From Casp-actino8 sp039800005 (GTDB lineage Bacteria; Actinomycetota; Acidimicrobiia; Acidimicrobiales; Ilumatobacteraceae), in assembly GCA_039800005.1 (NCBI GenBank), contig JBDLRN010000049.1:1-64000 (forward strand): a stretch of 64,000 nucleotides of DNA. Reading direction: 5' to 3'. Below the pieces are notes generated by a model. That model saw only the letters and a list, made by a program, of their open reading frames with translations. It was not told the DNA's origin and did not search any database. Below are positions 15,460 to 23,190 of this stretch, one piece after another. A program made the position numbers and the translations under genes. Position 1 is the first letter of the stretch. Each line of letters opens with the position of its first letter.

Positions 15460-16380
15460 TCATGGCGCGAAACGAACGGGCGCACCTCGTCGTCCGTTCG
15501 ACCAGTCACGGGCACTCATCATCGCCTTTCCCTCGGGCTGCAGCGTGAGGATCTCCACGTCACAGTCGCCGGTGGCGACCAGGAGCCGACCGCCGGCCGT
15601 CGCGCCGGTCCCGGGTTCGGCACGCGACGGTTCGTCGGTGACGCGCAGAAAGCCGATACGAACTCGCGCTCCGTCGAGTTCGGTCCAGGCACCACCGATC
15701 CGGGATCGTCGGGCGGTCGACGCGGCCGGCTCGCTCCAGACGATGCGCCGGTCGTCGTTCGACAGTTTCTCGGCGTACACGGGATCGCCCATCTGAGGAA
15801 CGGCCGGCGGCAGCCCGTCGCGCAAGGCGTCGACGAGGAGGCGGGAACCGCGACGCGCCAACTCGACGCGGAGTTCGTCGGCTGTGACCCGATCGTCGAC
15901 CTCGACCGATTCGACCGCGAGCACTCCCCCGGTGTCGAGTCCTTCGTCGACCCGCATGAGACACACTCCGGTTCGTGGGTCGCCCGCCAGCAGACATCGT
16001 TCGATCGGAGCCGCCCCACGCCAGCGCGGCAACAACGAGAAGTGCAGATTCACCATCGGTATCGCCGCGAGCACGTGCGGCTTGACGATGGCGCCGTAGG
16101 CGACCACCACGCCGAGTTCGATCGGCGGCGAGATCTCCAGCAGATCGTCGACCCGATGCGATACAGGAACACCGTGCGCGAGAGCGGCCGCCTTCACCGG
16201 ACTCGGCACCAGAGTCGAACCCCGTCCTCGCCGCTTGTCGACTCGGGTCACCACATGAGCGACGTCGATCCCCGCCTCGATCAAGGCGTCGAGGACCATC
16301 ACCGAGGTGTCGGGTGTTCCCAGGAAGGCGACCCGTCGAACGGGACCGGTGGGCAACGCGGCCGGTGCCGTCGCAGTCAC
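15460..16380 (-). CDS. fmt: Methionyl-tRNA formyltransferase
   Basis: Formylates initiator Met-tRNA using 10-formyl-tetrahydrofolate. The N-terminal catalytic domain shows VAFLGTPDTSVMVLDAL, VVAYGAIVKPHVL and the signature NLHFSLLPRWRGAAPIERCL with the conserved Asn-His and SLLPxxRG loop, plus DEGLDTGGVL. A C-terminal OB-type tRNA-binding domain follows (about 205-306). Start is GTG, with one base separating it from the def stop. Length 306 is typical. Confidence 0.96.
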   Translation of the reverse strand: MTATAPAALPTGPVRRVAFLGTPDTSVMVLDALIEAGIDVAHVVTRVDKRRGRGSTLVPSPVKAAALAHGVPVSHRVDDLLEISPPIELGVVVAYGAIVKPHVLAAIPMVNLHFSLLPRWRGAAPIERCLLAGDPRTGVCLMRVDEGLDTGGVLAVESVEVDDRVTADELRVELARRGSRLLVDALRDGLPPAVPQMGDPVYAEKLSNDDRRIVWSEPAASTARRSRIGGAWTELDGARVRIGFLRVTDEPSRAEPGTGATAGGRLLVATGDCDVEILTLQPEGKAMMSARDWSNGRRGAPVRFAP

Positions 16381-16381
16381 G

Positions 16382-16909
16382 TCACTCGGCCCGCAGACGG
16401 CGGGGAGCCGACGCCGTATCGGCCTGGGCGGCCATGCGCTGATACTCGGCGATGGCCTGCTTGCGTTGCTCGGGCTGCATGCGGTCGAACATGAGCACGC
16501 CGTTCAGGTGGTCGAGTTCGTGCTGGAAGAGACGGGCCTCGAGTTCGTCGGCTTCGAAGGAGATCTCGTTGCCGTCGATGTCGACGCCGGTCATGAGCAC
16601 CGTCTTCGGGCGCACCATCTCGACGTAGAGACCCGGGATGCTGAGACAGCCTTCTTCGTACGTCCACTCGCCGTCGGATTCGGCGATCACCGGATTGAAG
16701 ATCACCTCGGGTTCGCCGTCGATGTCCCAGACGAAGATCTGTCGTTGGATGCCGACCTGCGGCGCCGCGAGACCGATTCCCGTCTCGGTTTCGTAAAGAG
16801 TGTCGAACATCTGCTCGACGATCCGAACGATCTTGCCGTCGATGTCGGTGACCTCGGCCGCCTTCGCCGCCAGGACCGGATCGCCGAATGTTCGGATTTC
16901 GTACGCCAT
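16382..16909 (-). CDS. def: Peptide deformylase
   Basis: Metal-dependent removal of the N-formyl group from nascent proteins. All three motifs are present in the 175 residues: GIGLAAPQVG (about 45-54), EEGCLSIPG (metal-binding cysteine) and FQHELDHLNG (HExxH metal site). I start at ATG 16909, giving MAYEIRTFGDPVL; an upstream open frame would overlap the divergent methyltransferase. No Shine-Dalgarno; a TAGCCT hexamer seven bases before the ATG indicates a leaderless transcript for this first gene of def-fmt-rsmB-mog-hisG. Confidence 0.95.
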   Translation of the reverse strand: MAYEIRTFGDPVLAAKAAEVTDIDGKIVRIVEQMFDTLYETETGIGLAAPQVGIQRQIFVWDIDGEPEVIFNPVIAESDGEWTYEEGCLSIPGLYVEMVRPKTVLMTGVDIDGNEISFEADELEARLFQHELDHLNGVLMFDRMQPEQRKQAIAEYQRMAAQADTASAPRRLRAE

Positions 16910-16916
16910 ACCTGTC

Positions 16917-16922
16917 AGGCTA
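16917..16922 (-). promoter_or_regulatory. def -10 element (leaderless)
   Basis: TAGCCT (TANNNT type) on the minus strand, separated by seven bases from the ATG of def, so the first transcribed base would be the A of the start codon or its neighbour. No good -35 is seen. Confidence 0.4.
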
Positions 16923-16930
16923 CTTGCGAG

Positions 16931-17545
16931 ATGTCGCACTACTTCGACCACTCGCCGAGTGCGGCGTCACAGCCGCGCGTCGTGACCGTCGTCCTCCTCG
17001 ACGACGCCTTCGACTACGAGACCGACCACGGAGTCTTCTCCTACGGTCGACTCGATGCCGGAACCAAGTTCTTGCTCACCGACGCTCCCGAGCCACCGGA
17101 CGCCGGCGTGTTCCTGGACCTGGGCTGCGGAGCCGGTCCGATCGCACTGGCTCTCGCCCGACGTCGAGCCCGAGCCCGCGTGATCGCGGTCGACGTGAAC
17201 GAGCGGGCGCGCGATCTCACCGCACGCAACGCGCGTCGACTCGGCGTGTCGAACCTCGACGTGTTCGAACCGGACCAGGTGGACCCCGATCTGCGCTTCG
17301 ATCTGATCTGGAGCAATCCGCCCATCAAGGTCGGTAAAGCCGTTCTGCACGAGATGCTCCGGCACTGGCTGGACCGACTGTCTCCCTCGGGTCGGGCGAT
17401 TCTCGTCGTGCAGAAGAATCTCGGCTCGGACTCGCTTCAACGGTGGCTGAACGCCGAAGGGTTCGCGACGACTCGGATCGGTTCACGCTCCGGTTATCGC
17501 CTTCTCGTCGTGCTGCCGCGGTCCTCGGCCGACGACGACCACTAG
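16931..17545 (+). CDS. RsmC-like class I SAM methyltransferase
   Basis: Probable small-subunit rRNA guanine-N2 methyltransferase or relative. The 204 residues are a single MTS domain: VFSYGRLDAGTKFLL near 35-49, motif I LDLGCGAGPIALALA near 62-76, acidic VIAVDVNERA and the N6/N2-methylase motif SNPPIKVGK near 133-141. It lacks the duplicated N-terminal half of E. coli RsmC, as do many Gram-positive relatives. Start ATG 16931, only 21 bases from the divergent def start. Its stop TAG shares the tetramer CTAG with the stop of priA on the other strand. Confidence 0.82.
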   Translation: MSHYFDHSPSAASQPRVVTVVLLDDAFDYETDHGVFSYGRLDAGTKFLLTDAPEPPDAGVFLDLGCGAGPIALALARRRARARVIAVDVNERARDLTARNARRLGVSNLDVFEPDQVDPDLRFDLIWSNPPIKVGKAVLHEMLRHWLDRLSPSGRAILVVQKNLGSDSLQRWLNAEGFATTRIGSRSGYRLLVVLPRSSADDDH

Positions 17546-19299
17546 ACCCGCGGCGGGTCGACGGCGATGCGCACTCGTCGCGTTCGCGCGTCCTTCTCGA
17601 GTCGCGACCGAGCCGACTCCCACGCGTCGGCGAGTCGTCGCCAATCGACCGCACGTACCAGCAGCCGTTCACCCAGATCGGTCACCTCGACCCCCGACAC
17701 CGACGACAGGTCGGTCGCCCATTGCGCAAGTCCGTCACCTTCGACCACGGCCACGGTGGAGAACGGTGGAAGGTCGAGGGTCCGTCGTCGCTCCCACTCG
17801 TCGCGCACCGCTCGATCGAGGTCGAGATCGACCATGGCGCGCACCGTGTCGTGATCGGCGAGCGAGGTCTGCAACACGACGCGACCCGACGAACCCACCA
17901 GACGGGCTGCCCGGGCCACGAGCGACCACATCTGCTCGCGGGATCGAAACCGTGGCGCGAGCAACTCGCTGTCGACGTCGAGGAAGACCACGGTGTCGGC
18001 ACGGCGAACTCGATGCAGGACGGCTTCGGTCCCGACGAATACATCGGCGCCGGTGTCGTCGACGTCACCGGACGACGCGGTCACTTCGAGAACCTGACGC
18101 AGGGAGGCTCGTTCGAGTTCTTCCCGTAGACGCGTGGTACCGGGTCGGACCCGCGCCATGGTCGTCGAACCACACGCCGCACACACCCGCGGCCGCCGAC
18201 TGTCGCAGCGCGGACACACGAACTCGTCGCGTTCGATCTCGACGACGGCCGCCTCGCAGTGCACACATCGCGCCAGGGTTCGACACGATCGACATGCCGA
18301 GGCCCGAGCCTGCCCCTTGGTGTTGACCACGCACACGACTCGACGCGACTCGTCGCGCAGGTCTGCCACGAGTCGCGTCGAGACGAGGCTGCGCTTCCAC
18401 GGCTCCTGTTCGCTCAGGTCGACCAGCTCCACCTCCGGCCACGCGCGTCGCTCCCGGTCTCGATCGGGAGCGACCACCGAATCACCCCGTGCACCGAGAG
18501 ACGACCAAGCCTCCACACTCGGAACCGGCGACACCAGAACCGGCACGGCACCGACCCGTCGACAACGCTCGACGATCACGTCGCGCGCGTGCCACGTGGG
18601 CGTGCGTTCCTCCTGCAGTCCTTCGTCGTGCTCGTCGAGGACGACAGCCACCCGCAGATCGGGACACGGAGCGAAGGCCGCACCCCGCGCGCCGATCACC
18701 ACGTCGACCCCGCCGCGAGCCTGGGCCCAGTCCTCGGGAACGAGGGCCACCGAGACACCCGTGCGTCGGAGACGATGCGACAACACGCGCGCCTGATCGA
18801 CCGCCGGGCACACCACCAGGGTCGGGCCGACCCGAGCCGCCGAGAGGATCGTCGGAAGATGATCGACCGTCGGTGGCAGACGCAGCACGCCGCCACCGCG
18901 TTCGATGAGACCGCTGGTGGCCGGCGAGGTCGGCTCGGCGACCACCCGCGTGCGCCGCGGTGTGGCCGGGCGATGCACGACGACCGGCGGCGAGGCCACC
19001 ACGAGGAAGGGGCGTAGACGCGACGCGCACCAACGTTGCGATGCCCATCGCGCCAGATCGATCACGTCGGGCGACGGACCGAGACCACTCGACTTCAGAA
19101 TGGGTTTGAGTGCCTCCGATGCGACTTCGCTCGAACGGTCGAGAAGTTCGACCACCCAGCCCCCGACTCGGCGACCGTGCAGCGCCACGCGGACGCGCGA
19201 GCCCACCTCGATGATGCCGATCATCTCGTCGGGGACGAGATAGTCGAAGACGCGGTCGATTCCCGTGACGTCGGGAACGATGCGCGCGATACCGCTCAG
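17542..19299 (-). CDS. priA: Primosomal protein N' (PriA-like, helicase motifs degenerate)
   Basis: Replication-restart protein of the PriA family in its actinobacterial form. The region equivalent to Walker A reads LRLPPTVDHLPTIL with no GKT/S, and the DEAH-type box is reduced to VVLDEHDEG, so ATPase or helicase activity is unlikely. The zinc-binding cysteines are intact (CRSC, CVHC, CPRC, CAAC). The conserved N-terminus RIVPDVTGIDRVFDYLVPDE lies upstream of the first ATG (19224) and has no ATG, GTG or TTG before it; CTG at 19299 with GAGG four bases before is the best start, giving 585 residues. The start is therefore tentative although the family is clear. Confidence 0.88.
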   Translation of the reverse strand: MSGIARIVPDVTGIDRVFDYLVPDEMIGIIEVGSRVRVALHGRRVGGWVVELLDRSSEVASEALKPILKSSGLGPSPDVIDLARWASQRWCASRLRPFLVVASPPVVVHRPATPRRTRVVAEPTSPATSGLIERGGGVLRLPPTVDHLPTILSAARVGPTLVVCPAVDQARVLSHRLRRTGVSVALVPEDWAQARGGVDVVIGARGAAFAPCPDLRVAVVLDEHDEGLQEERTPTWHARDVIVERCRRVGAVPVLVSPVPSVEAWSSLGARGDSVVAPDRDRERRAWPEVELVDLSEQEPWKRSLVSTRLVADLRDESRRVVCVVNTKGQARASACRSCRTLARCVHCEAAVVEIERDEFVCPRCDSRRPRVCAACGSTTMARVRPGTTRLREELERASLRQVLEVTASSGDVDDTGADVFVGTEAVLHRVRRADTVVFLDVDSELLAPRFRSREQMWSLVARAARLVGSSGRVVLQTSLADHDTVRAMVDLDLDRAVRDEWERRRTLDLPPFSTVAVVEGDGLAQWATDLSSVSGVEVTDLGERLLVRAVDWRRLADAWESARSRLEKDARTRRVRIAVDPPRV

Positions 19300-19309
19300 A
19301 GGACCTCGA

Positions 19310-19325
19310 CGGACCTCAGAGTCCG
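19310..19325 (-). terminator. Hairpin with metK stop codon in its loop
   Basis: Perfect five-base stem CGGAC/GTCCG with a six-base loop CTCAGA (plus strand) that contains the metK stop. No T-tract follows. Similar stop-codon hairpins occur at coaBC, rpoZ and yggT. Confidence 0.4.
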
Positions 19326-20509
19326 GCGGCCGACGTGAAATCGGACAGACGCGACAGCTTCTCCCACTCGAAGTCGGGAAGTTCGCGGCCGAAGTGACCG
19401 TACGCCGCGGTCGGACGATAGATCGGCCGCTTCAACTTGAGGTCGCGCACGATGGCCGCCGGGCGGAGATCGAACGTGGAGCGCACGGCGTCTTCGATGC
19501 GTTCGACCGGGATCTTCTCGGTGCCGAAGGTCTCCACGAGGATGCTGACCGGATGGGCCATGCCGATGGCGTAGGCCACCTGCACCTCGCAACGATCGGC
19601 GGCGCCGGCGGCCACCACGTGTTTGGCGACCCAGCGTGCCGCGTAGGCGGCCGATCGGTCGACCTTGCTCGGATCCTTGCCGCTGAACGCGCCACCACCG
19701 TGACGCCCCATGCCGCCGTAGGTGTCGACGATGATCTTGCGACCGGTCAATCCGGTGTCGGCGTGCGGACCTCCGAGCACGAACTTGCCGGTCGGATTCA
19801 CGTACACCGCGTAGTCGTCGTCGGCGAACTGCTCCGGAATGGTCGGGCGGATCACTTGTTCGATCAGATCGGGGCGGATCACGGTGTCGCGATCGATGCC
19901 GTCGTGATGCTGCGTCGAGATGAGAACGGTCTTCAGGCGAACCGGACGACCGTTCTCGTAGTCGAAGGTGACCTGGGTCTTTCCATCGGGTCGCAGGTAC
20001 GGGATCTGACCCGACTTGCGCGCGTCGGTGAGACGCTCGGCGAGTCGGTGGGCGAGATTGATGGGCAACGGCATGAGCGTCGGCGTCTCGTTGCATGCGT
20101 AGCCGAACATCATTCCTTGATCGCCGGCACCCTGCAGATCGAGATCGTCGCTTCCCGACCGGGCGCGCACCTCTTCACTGCGGTCGACTCCTTGAGCGAT
20201 GTCGGGGCTCTGCGCATCGAGAGCCACCAGGACTCCGCAGGTCTTGCCGTCGAAGCCGTACTCGGCGTTGTCGTAGCCGATCTCCTGGATCACGCCGCGG
20301 GCGATCTCGGGGATCTCGATGTATTCGGCGGTGGTGATCTCACCCGACACCAAGCACAGACCCGTGGTCACCAGCGTTTCGCACGCCACGCGAGCGTGCG
20401 GGTCCTTGGCCAAGATGGCGTCGAGGACGGCATCCGAGATCTGGTCGGCCATCTTGTCGGGATGACCCTCGGTCACGCTCTCCGAGGTGAAGGTCCACTG
20501 GCGGCTCAT
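19316..20509 (-). CDS. metK: S-adenosylmethionine synthetase
   Basis: Makes SAM from methionine and ATP; a homotetramer. The 397 residues show the N-terminal FTSESVTEGHPDKMADQISD (ATP/K+ site), signature 1 GAGDQGMMFGYA and signature 2 GGGAFSGKDPSKVDRSAAY. Length is typical. GGAG precedes the ATG. It lies 84 bases after coaBC and just before priA, an arrangement common in actinobacteria. I see no SAM riboswitch in that gap. Confidence 0.98.
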   Translation of the reverse strand: MSRQWTFTSESVTEGHPDKMADQISDAVLDAILAKDPHARVACETLVTTGLCLVSGEITTAEYIEIPEIARGVIQEIGYDNAEYGFDGKTCGVLVALDAQSPDIAQGVDRSEEVRARSGSDDLDLQGAGDQGMMFGYACNETPTLMPLPINLAHRLAERLTDARKSGQIPYLRPDGKTQVTFDYENGRPVRLKTVLISTQHHDGIDRDTVIRPDLIEQVIRPTIPEQFADDDYAVYVNPTGKFVLGGPHADTGLTGRKIIVDTYGGMGRHGGGAFSGKDPSKVDRSAAYAARWVAKHVVAAGAADRCEVQVAYAIGMAHPVSILVETFGTEKIPVERIEDAVRSTFDLRPAAIVRDLKLKRPIYRPTAAYGHFGRELPDFEWEKLSRLSDFTSAAGL

Positions 20510-20546
20510 GAGACTCCGTTGATTGATGAAGGTGCGGGCCGACTGG

Positions 20547-20573
20547 CGATCGCAGGACGAATGTTCGCGATCG
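20547..20573 (-). other. Inverted repeat upstream of metK
   Basis: Seven-base arms CGATCGC and GCGATCG separated by 13 bases, 38-64 bases before the metK ATG. It could be part of the metK leader or an operator; no match to a known SAM-sensing RNA was recognised. Confidence 0.3.
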
Positions 20574-20585
20574 TGGACGAGACGC

Positions 20586-20603
20586 GCTCGCCGTCAGGCG
20601 AGC
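20586..20603 (-). terminator. Hairpin with coaBC stop codon in its loop
   Basis: Perfect seven-base stem GCTCGCC/GGCGAGC closing a four-base loop GTCA (plus strand), which contains the coaBC stop. Strong but without a following T-run; possibly a U-less terminator or a 3' processing/stability structure. Confidence 0.45.
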
Positions 20604-21787
20604 AGTCCGACCACGATGTCGAGCAGCGCCCGGGCGATGTCCCGCTTGTCGCTCAACGGATGCGACTCTAGAGGCTGGTCGGGTCGCAGGAAGGTAACTG
20701 CGTTGGTGTCGTGCTGGAACCCGACACCCGGTGCCGACACGTCGTTGGCCACCATGAGATCGAGGTTCTTACGATGCAGTTTGGCGGTGGCGTTCTCGAC
20801 CAGGTCCGCCGTCTCGGCGGCGAATCCGACCAACACCTGACCGGGACGCTTACGGGCACCGAGGGCGGCCAGGATGTCGGGCGTGGGCTCCAAGCGGATC
20901 TCGGGCACACCCGCGTCCTTCTTGATCTTGCCGGTCGCGCACTGCACCGGTCGAAAGTCGGCCACCGCCGCGGCCATCACGATCACGTCGGCATCGACCG
21001 CCAGACGATCGAGGACCGCGTGCATCTCGGCCGCCGTCTCGACCTCGACCACGTCGACGCCGGCTGGTGCCGGACGATCGACGGTGGTGACCAGGGTCAC
21101 CGAGGCACCTCGTCGGCGAGCCTCGGCGGCCACGGCGTATCCCTGTTTGCCGCTCGATCGATTGGCGATGACGCGCACGGCGTCGATCGGTTCGCGCGTC
21201 CCACCCGCCGACACGACCACTCGCCGACCGTCGAGATCACGTGGGCCGAGTACCTGTCGCACCGCGTCGACGATCGCCTCGGGTGACGCCAGACGACCCT
21301 TGCCCACGTCACCACCGGCCAGACGACCTTCATCGGGTTCGACCACGTGCACACCGCGGCGACGCAGCACTGCGATGTTGTCCTGAACGGCGGGGTGCTC
21401 CCACATCTCGGTGTGCATGGCCGGGCAGACGATCACCGGAGCGCGCGTGGCGATGAGAGTGTTGGTGAGCAGATCGGTGGACAGTCCGTGGGCGTAGCCC
21501 GACAGGACACGAGCCGTCGCCGGTGCCACGAGGACGAGGTCGGCGGTCTGGCCGAGTCGGGTGTGCGGAATGGGCGAGGCCTCGTTCCAGAGCGACGACT
21601 GCGCGGGCTCGCTGGCGAGAGCCGACAACGTGGTACGACCGATGAACTTCTCGGCTCCGGCCGTCATCACCGGCGCCACGTGCGCACCGAGGTCGACGAG
21701 ACGACGACAGATCTCGACGGATTTGTAGGCGGCGATTCCGCCGCTCACACCGAGGACGATGCGCAGACCCGACAGCGGTCGAGACAT
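20594..21787 (-). CDS. coaBC: Phosphopantothenoylcysteine decarboxylase / synthetase (CoaBC)
   Basis: Bifunctional coenzyme A enzyme. The N-terminal flavoprotein decarboxylase domain (CoaC, 1-180) contains GVSGGIAAYKS, the histidine of the SSLWNEASPIPHTRLG region and the VCPAMHTEMW loop. The C-terminal synthetase domain (CoaB, 185-397) has VVSAGGTREPIDAVRVIANRSSG and AAAVADFRP with KIKKDAG (catalytic lysine). Start ATG 21787, 19 bases after the rpoZ stop; a longer open frame is a shadow. Length 397 is normal. Confidence 0.96.
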   Translation of the reverse strand: MSRPLSGLRIVLGVSGGIAAYKSVEICRRLVDLGAHVAPVMTAGAEKFIGRTTLSALASEPAQSSLWNEASPIPHTRLGQTADLVLVAPATARVLSGYAHGLSTDLLTNTLIATRAPVIVCPAMHTEMWEHPAVQDNIAVLRRRGVHVVEPDEGRLAGGDVGKGRLASPEAIVDAVRQVLGPRDLDGRRVVVSAGGTREPIDAVRVIANRSSGKQGYAVAAEARRRGASVTLVTTVDRPAPAGVDVVEVETAAEMHAVLDRLAVDADVIVMAAAVADFRPVQCATGKIKKDAGVPEIRLEPTPDILAALGARKRPGQVLVGFAAETADLVENATAKLHRKNLDLMVANDVSAPGVGFQHDTNAVTFLRPDQPLESHPLSDKRDIARALLDIVVGLLA

Positions 21788-21799
21788 GGCGTGTGGTGT

Positions 21800-21816
21800 C
21801 GACGCGTCAGGCGTCG
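21800..21816 (-). terminator. Hairpin with rpoZ stop codon in its loop
   Basis: Six-base stem CGACGC/GCGTCG with a five-base loop GTCAG (plus strand) that holds the rpoZ stop. It sits in the short rpoZ-coaBC gap. No T-tract. Confidence 0.4.
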
Positions 21817-22157
21817 CCACTCTCCGTCTCACCGCTGGTGTCACCATCACCCAGAAGCGACAGTTCGGCCGCTTCGGCATCGGCGAGCGCGGCGGCTTCG
21901 GCCGCTTCCCGCTCGCGCACCTCGTCACCCGAAATGCGCACGATCTTGCCGGCCGAGATCTCCTCGAAGCTCAGGCTCAAGAGTTTGCGCAGCGACGGCA
22001 CCTGCGGCGGAATCGTCTTCGACGAGGTGACGCCGAGGTAGTAGTCCTGGAGTTGGCGCGAGCGCCGCGCCGCCAAGGTGACGAGCGAGAACTTGGAGTC
22101 GACCTTGTCGAGCAGGCCCTCGAGGGCGGGATAGGTCATCGAATCGTTGGTCGTCAC
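21807..22157 (-). CDS. rpoZ: RNA polymerase omega subunit
   Basis: Small RNA polymerase subunit that helps assemble beta prime. The core ALEGLLDKVDSKFSLVTLAARRSRQLQDYY (in two parts near residues 11-40) is the conserved omega motif, and FEEISAGKIV matches the family end. A Glu/Ala-rich acidic tail extends it to 116 residues. The GTG start (22157) has GGTGAG before it; ATG 22139 is an alternative six codons in. It follows gmk and precedes coaBC, as in other actinobacteria. Confidence 0.92.
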   Translation of the reverse strand: MTTNDSMTYPALEGLLDKVDSKFSLVTLAARRSRQLQDYYLGVTSSKTIPPQVPSLRKLLSLSFEEISAGKIVRISGDEVREREAAEAAALADAEAAELSLLGDGDTSGETESGDA

Positions 22158-22232
22158 CGGCTCACCGTTCTGGGAAAGGACTTCACGGACGGTTCCCGAG
22201 GCTAGCCCGCACCAGGGCGAATCCGACGACGG

Positions 22233-22814
22233 TCACCGAGGTGATCGGTGCCGGTCGATGATCGCCAACATGTCGTCGACGGTCCGGGTCAGATCGTCGT
22301 TGACCACCAGATGGTCGGCCAGCGATCGCCCGATGGGCTCCTCTTCTTCGGCTTTGCGCAAGCGCGCCTGCACCTTGTCGGCGGGATCGCCACGGCCGAT
22401 CAGGCGACGACGTTGTTCGTCGCGCGACGGGGGCAACACGAAGATGAGAATCGACTCCGGGAACTGACTCTTCACCTGACTCGCCCCGTCGACTTCGATC
22501 TCGAGTACCAGATCCCGCGCGGAACCCGGGTCGGGGCGCGGCGACCCGTAGTAATTCCCGAGGAACTCGGTCCACTCCAGGAACCCTCCGGCGTCCCGAT
22601 GGGCCTCGAAGGCGTCCCGGGTCGTGAACACGTAGGCGTCCTCTCGTTCACCGGGCCGGCGATCACGGGTGGTCCACGACCGACTCAGCAACAACTCCGG
22701 GTCGCGGGCCACGAGTGCATCGACGATCGTGCCTTTACCGACCCCTCCGGGGCCGGACACGATGATGATCAGCGGGCGGTGTCGAGGGCGAGGGTCGGCG
22801 ACGACCCCCGGCAT
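22233..22814 (-). CDS. gmk: Guanylate kinase
   Basis: Phosphorylates GMP to GDP. The P-loop is GPGGVGKGT near residues 19-27, followed by SRSWTTRDRRPGEREDAYVFT (GMP-binding) and LEWTEFLGNYYGSP, with LEIEVDGASQV. The 193-residue length is typical. The ATG shares its A with the mihF stop (TGATG), so gmk is coupled to mihF. A perfect inverted repeat CACCGA/TCGGTG (22234-22250) covers its last codons and stop. Confidence 0.97.
   Translation of the reverse strand: MPGVVADPRPRHRPLIIIVSGPGGVGKGTIVDALVARDPELLLSRSWTTRDRRPGEREDAYVFTTRDAFEAHRDAGGFLEWTEFLGNYYGSPRPDPGSARDLVLEIEVDGASQVKSQFPESILIFVLPPSRDEQRRRLIGRGDPADKVQARLRKAEEEEPIGRSLADHLVVNDDLTRTVDDMLAIIDRHRSPR
22234..22250 (-). terminator. Hairpin at the gmk stop codon
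   Basis: Perfect six-base stem CACCGA/TCGGTG with a five-base loop across the final gmk codons; part of the stop lies in the 3' arm. Followed by the 75-base gap to rpoZ. No T-tract. Confidence 0.35.
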
Positions 22815-23125
22815 CACTTGGCCAGGTGTTCGAGCAGGGCCTTTTTCTGCTGGGCCCCGAGTCCCTGGATCTTGCGATTGTCGGCGATGCCGACCTCTTC
22901 CATGATCTTGCGGGCCTTGACCTTGCCGAGGCCGGGCAGGCTCTCGAGCAGGGCCACGACTTTCAACTTGCCCACGTTGGGATCCGACGAGTCGAGAGCA
23001 TCGGCCACGGTGAGCGTGCCCTGCTTCAACTTCACCTTGATCTCGGCTCGGGCCGCCCGGGCCTCGGCCGCCTTGGCCAACGCTGCGGCGCGCTGTTCGG
23101 GTGTGAGTTGCGGAGGTGTTGCCAT
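22814..23125 (-). CDS. mihF: Actinobacterial integration host factor (mIHF)
   Basis: Small nucleoid-associated DNA-binding protein of actinobacteria, essential in mycobacteria and unrelated to HU-type IHF. The 103 residues begin with a charged helix (LTPEQRAAALAKAAEARAAR) and end with the helix-turn-helix-like block LPGLGKVKARKIMEEVGIA, then RKIQGLGAQQKKALLEHL, the diagnostic mIHF region. The start ATG lacks a Shine-Dalgarno; a TATGTT hexamer six bases before it implies a leaderless mRNA. Longer open frame upstream overlaps pyrD and is a shadow. Confidence 0.95.
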   Translation of the reverse strand: MATPPQLTPEQRAAALAKAAEARAARAEIKVKLKQGTLTVADALDSSDPNVGKLKVVALLESLPGLGKVKARKIMEEVGIADNRKIQGLGAQQKKALLEHLAK

Positions 23126-23131
23126 GCGGGA

Positions 23132-23137
23132 AACATA
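23132..23137 (-). promoter_or_regulatory. mihF -10 element (leaderless)
   Basis: TATGTT on the minus strand, six bases before the mihF ATG, placing the transcript start on the A of ATG. It would give mihF-gmk its own promoter downstream of pyrD. Confidence 0.45.
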
Positions 23138-23190
23138 CTCTCTGGGGGCGCGGCCACGGGTGGATAGTGCCCCGGTGGTCACCCTCGTCG

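Noticed and set aside
20510..20593. SAM riboswitch upstream of metK
   Set aside because: The 84-base gap has one simple inverted repeat; no recognisable SAM-I, SAM-II or SAM-IV core was seen.
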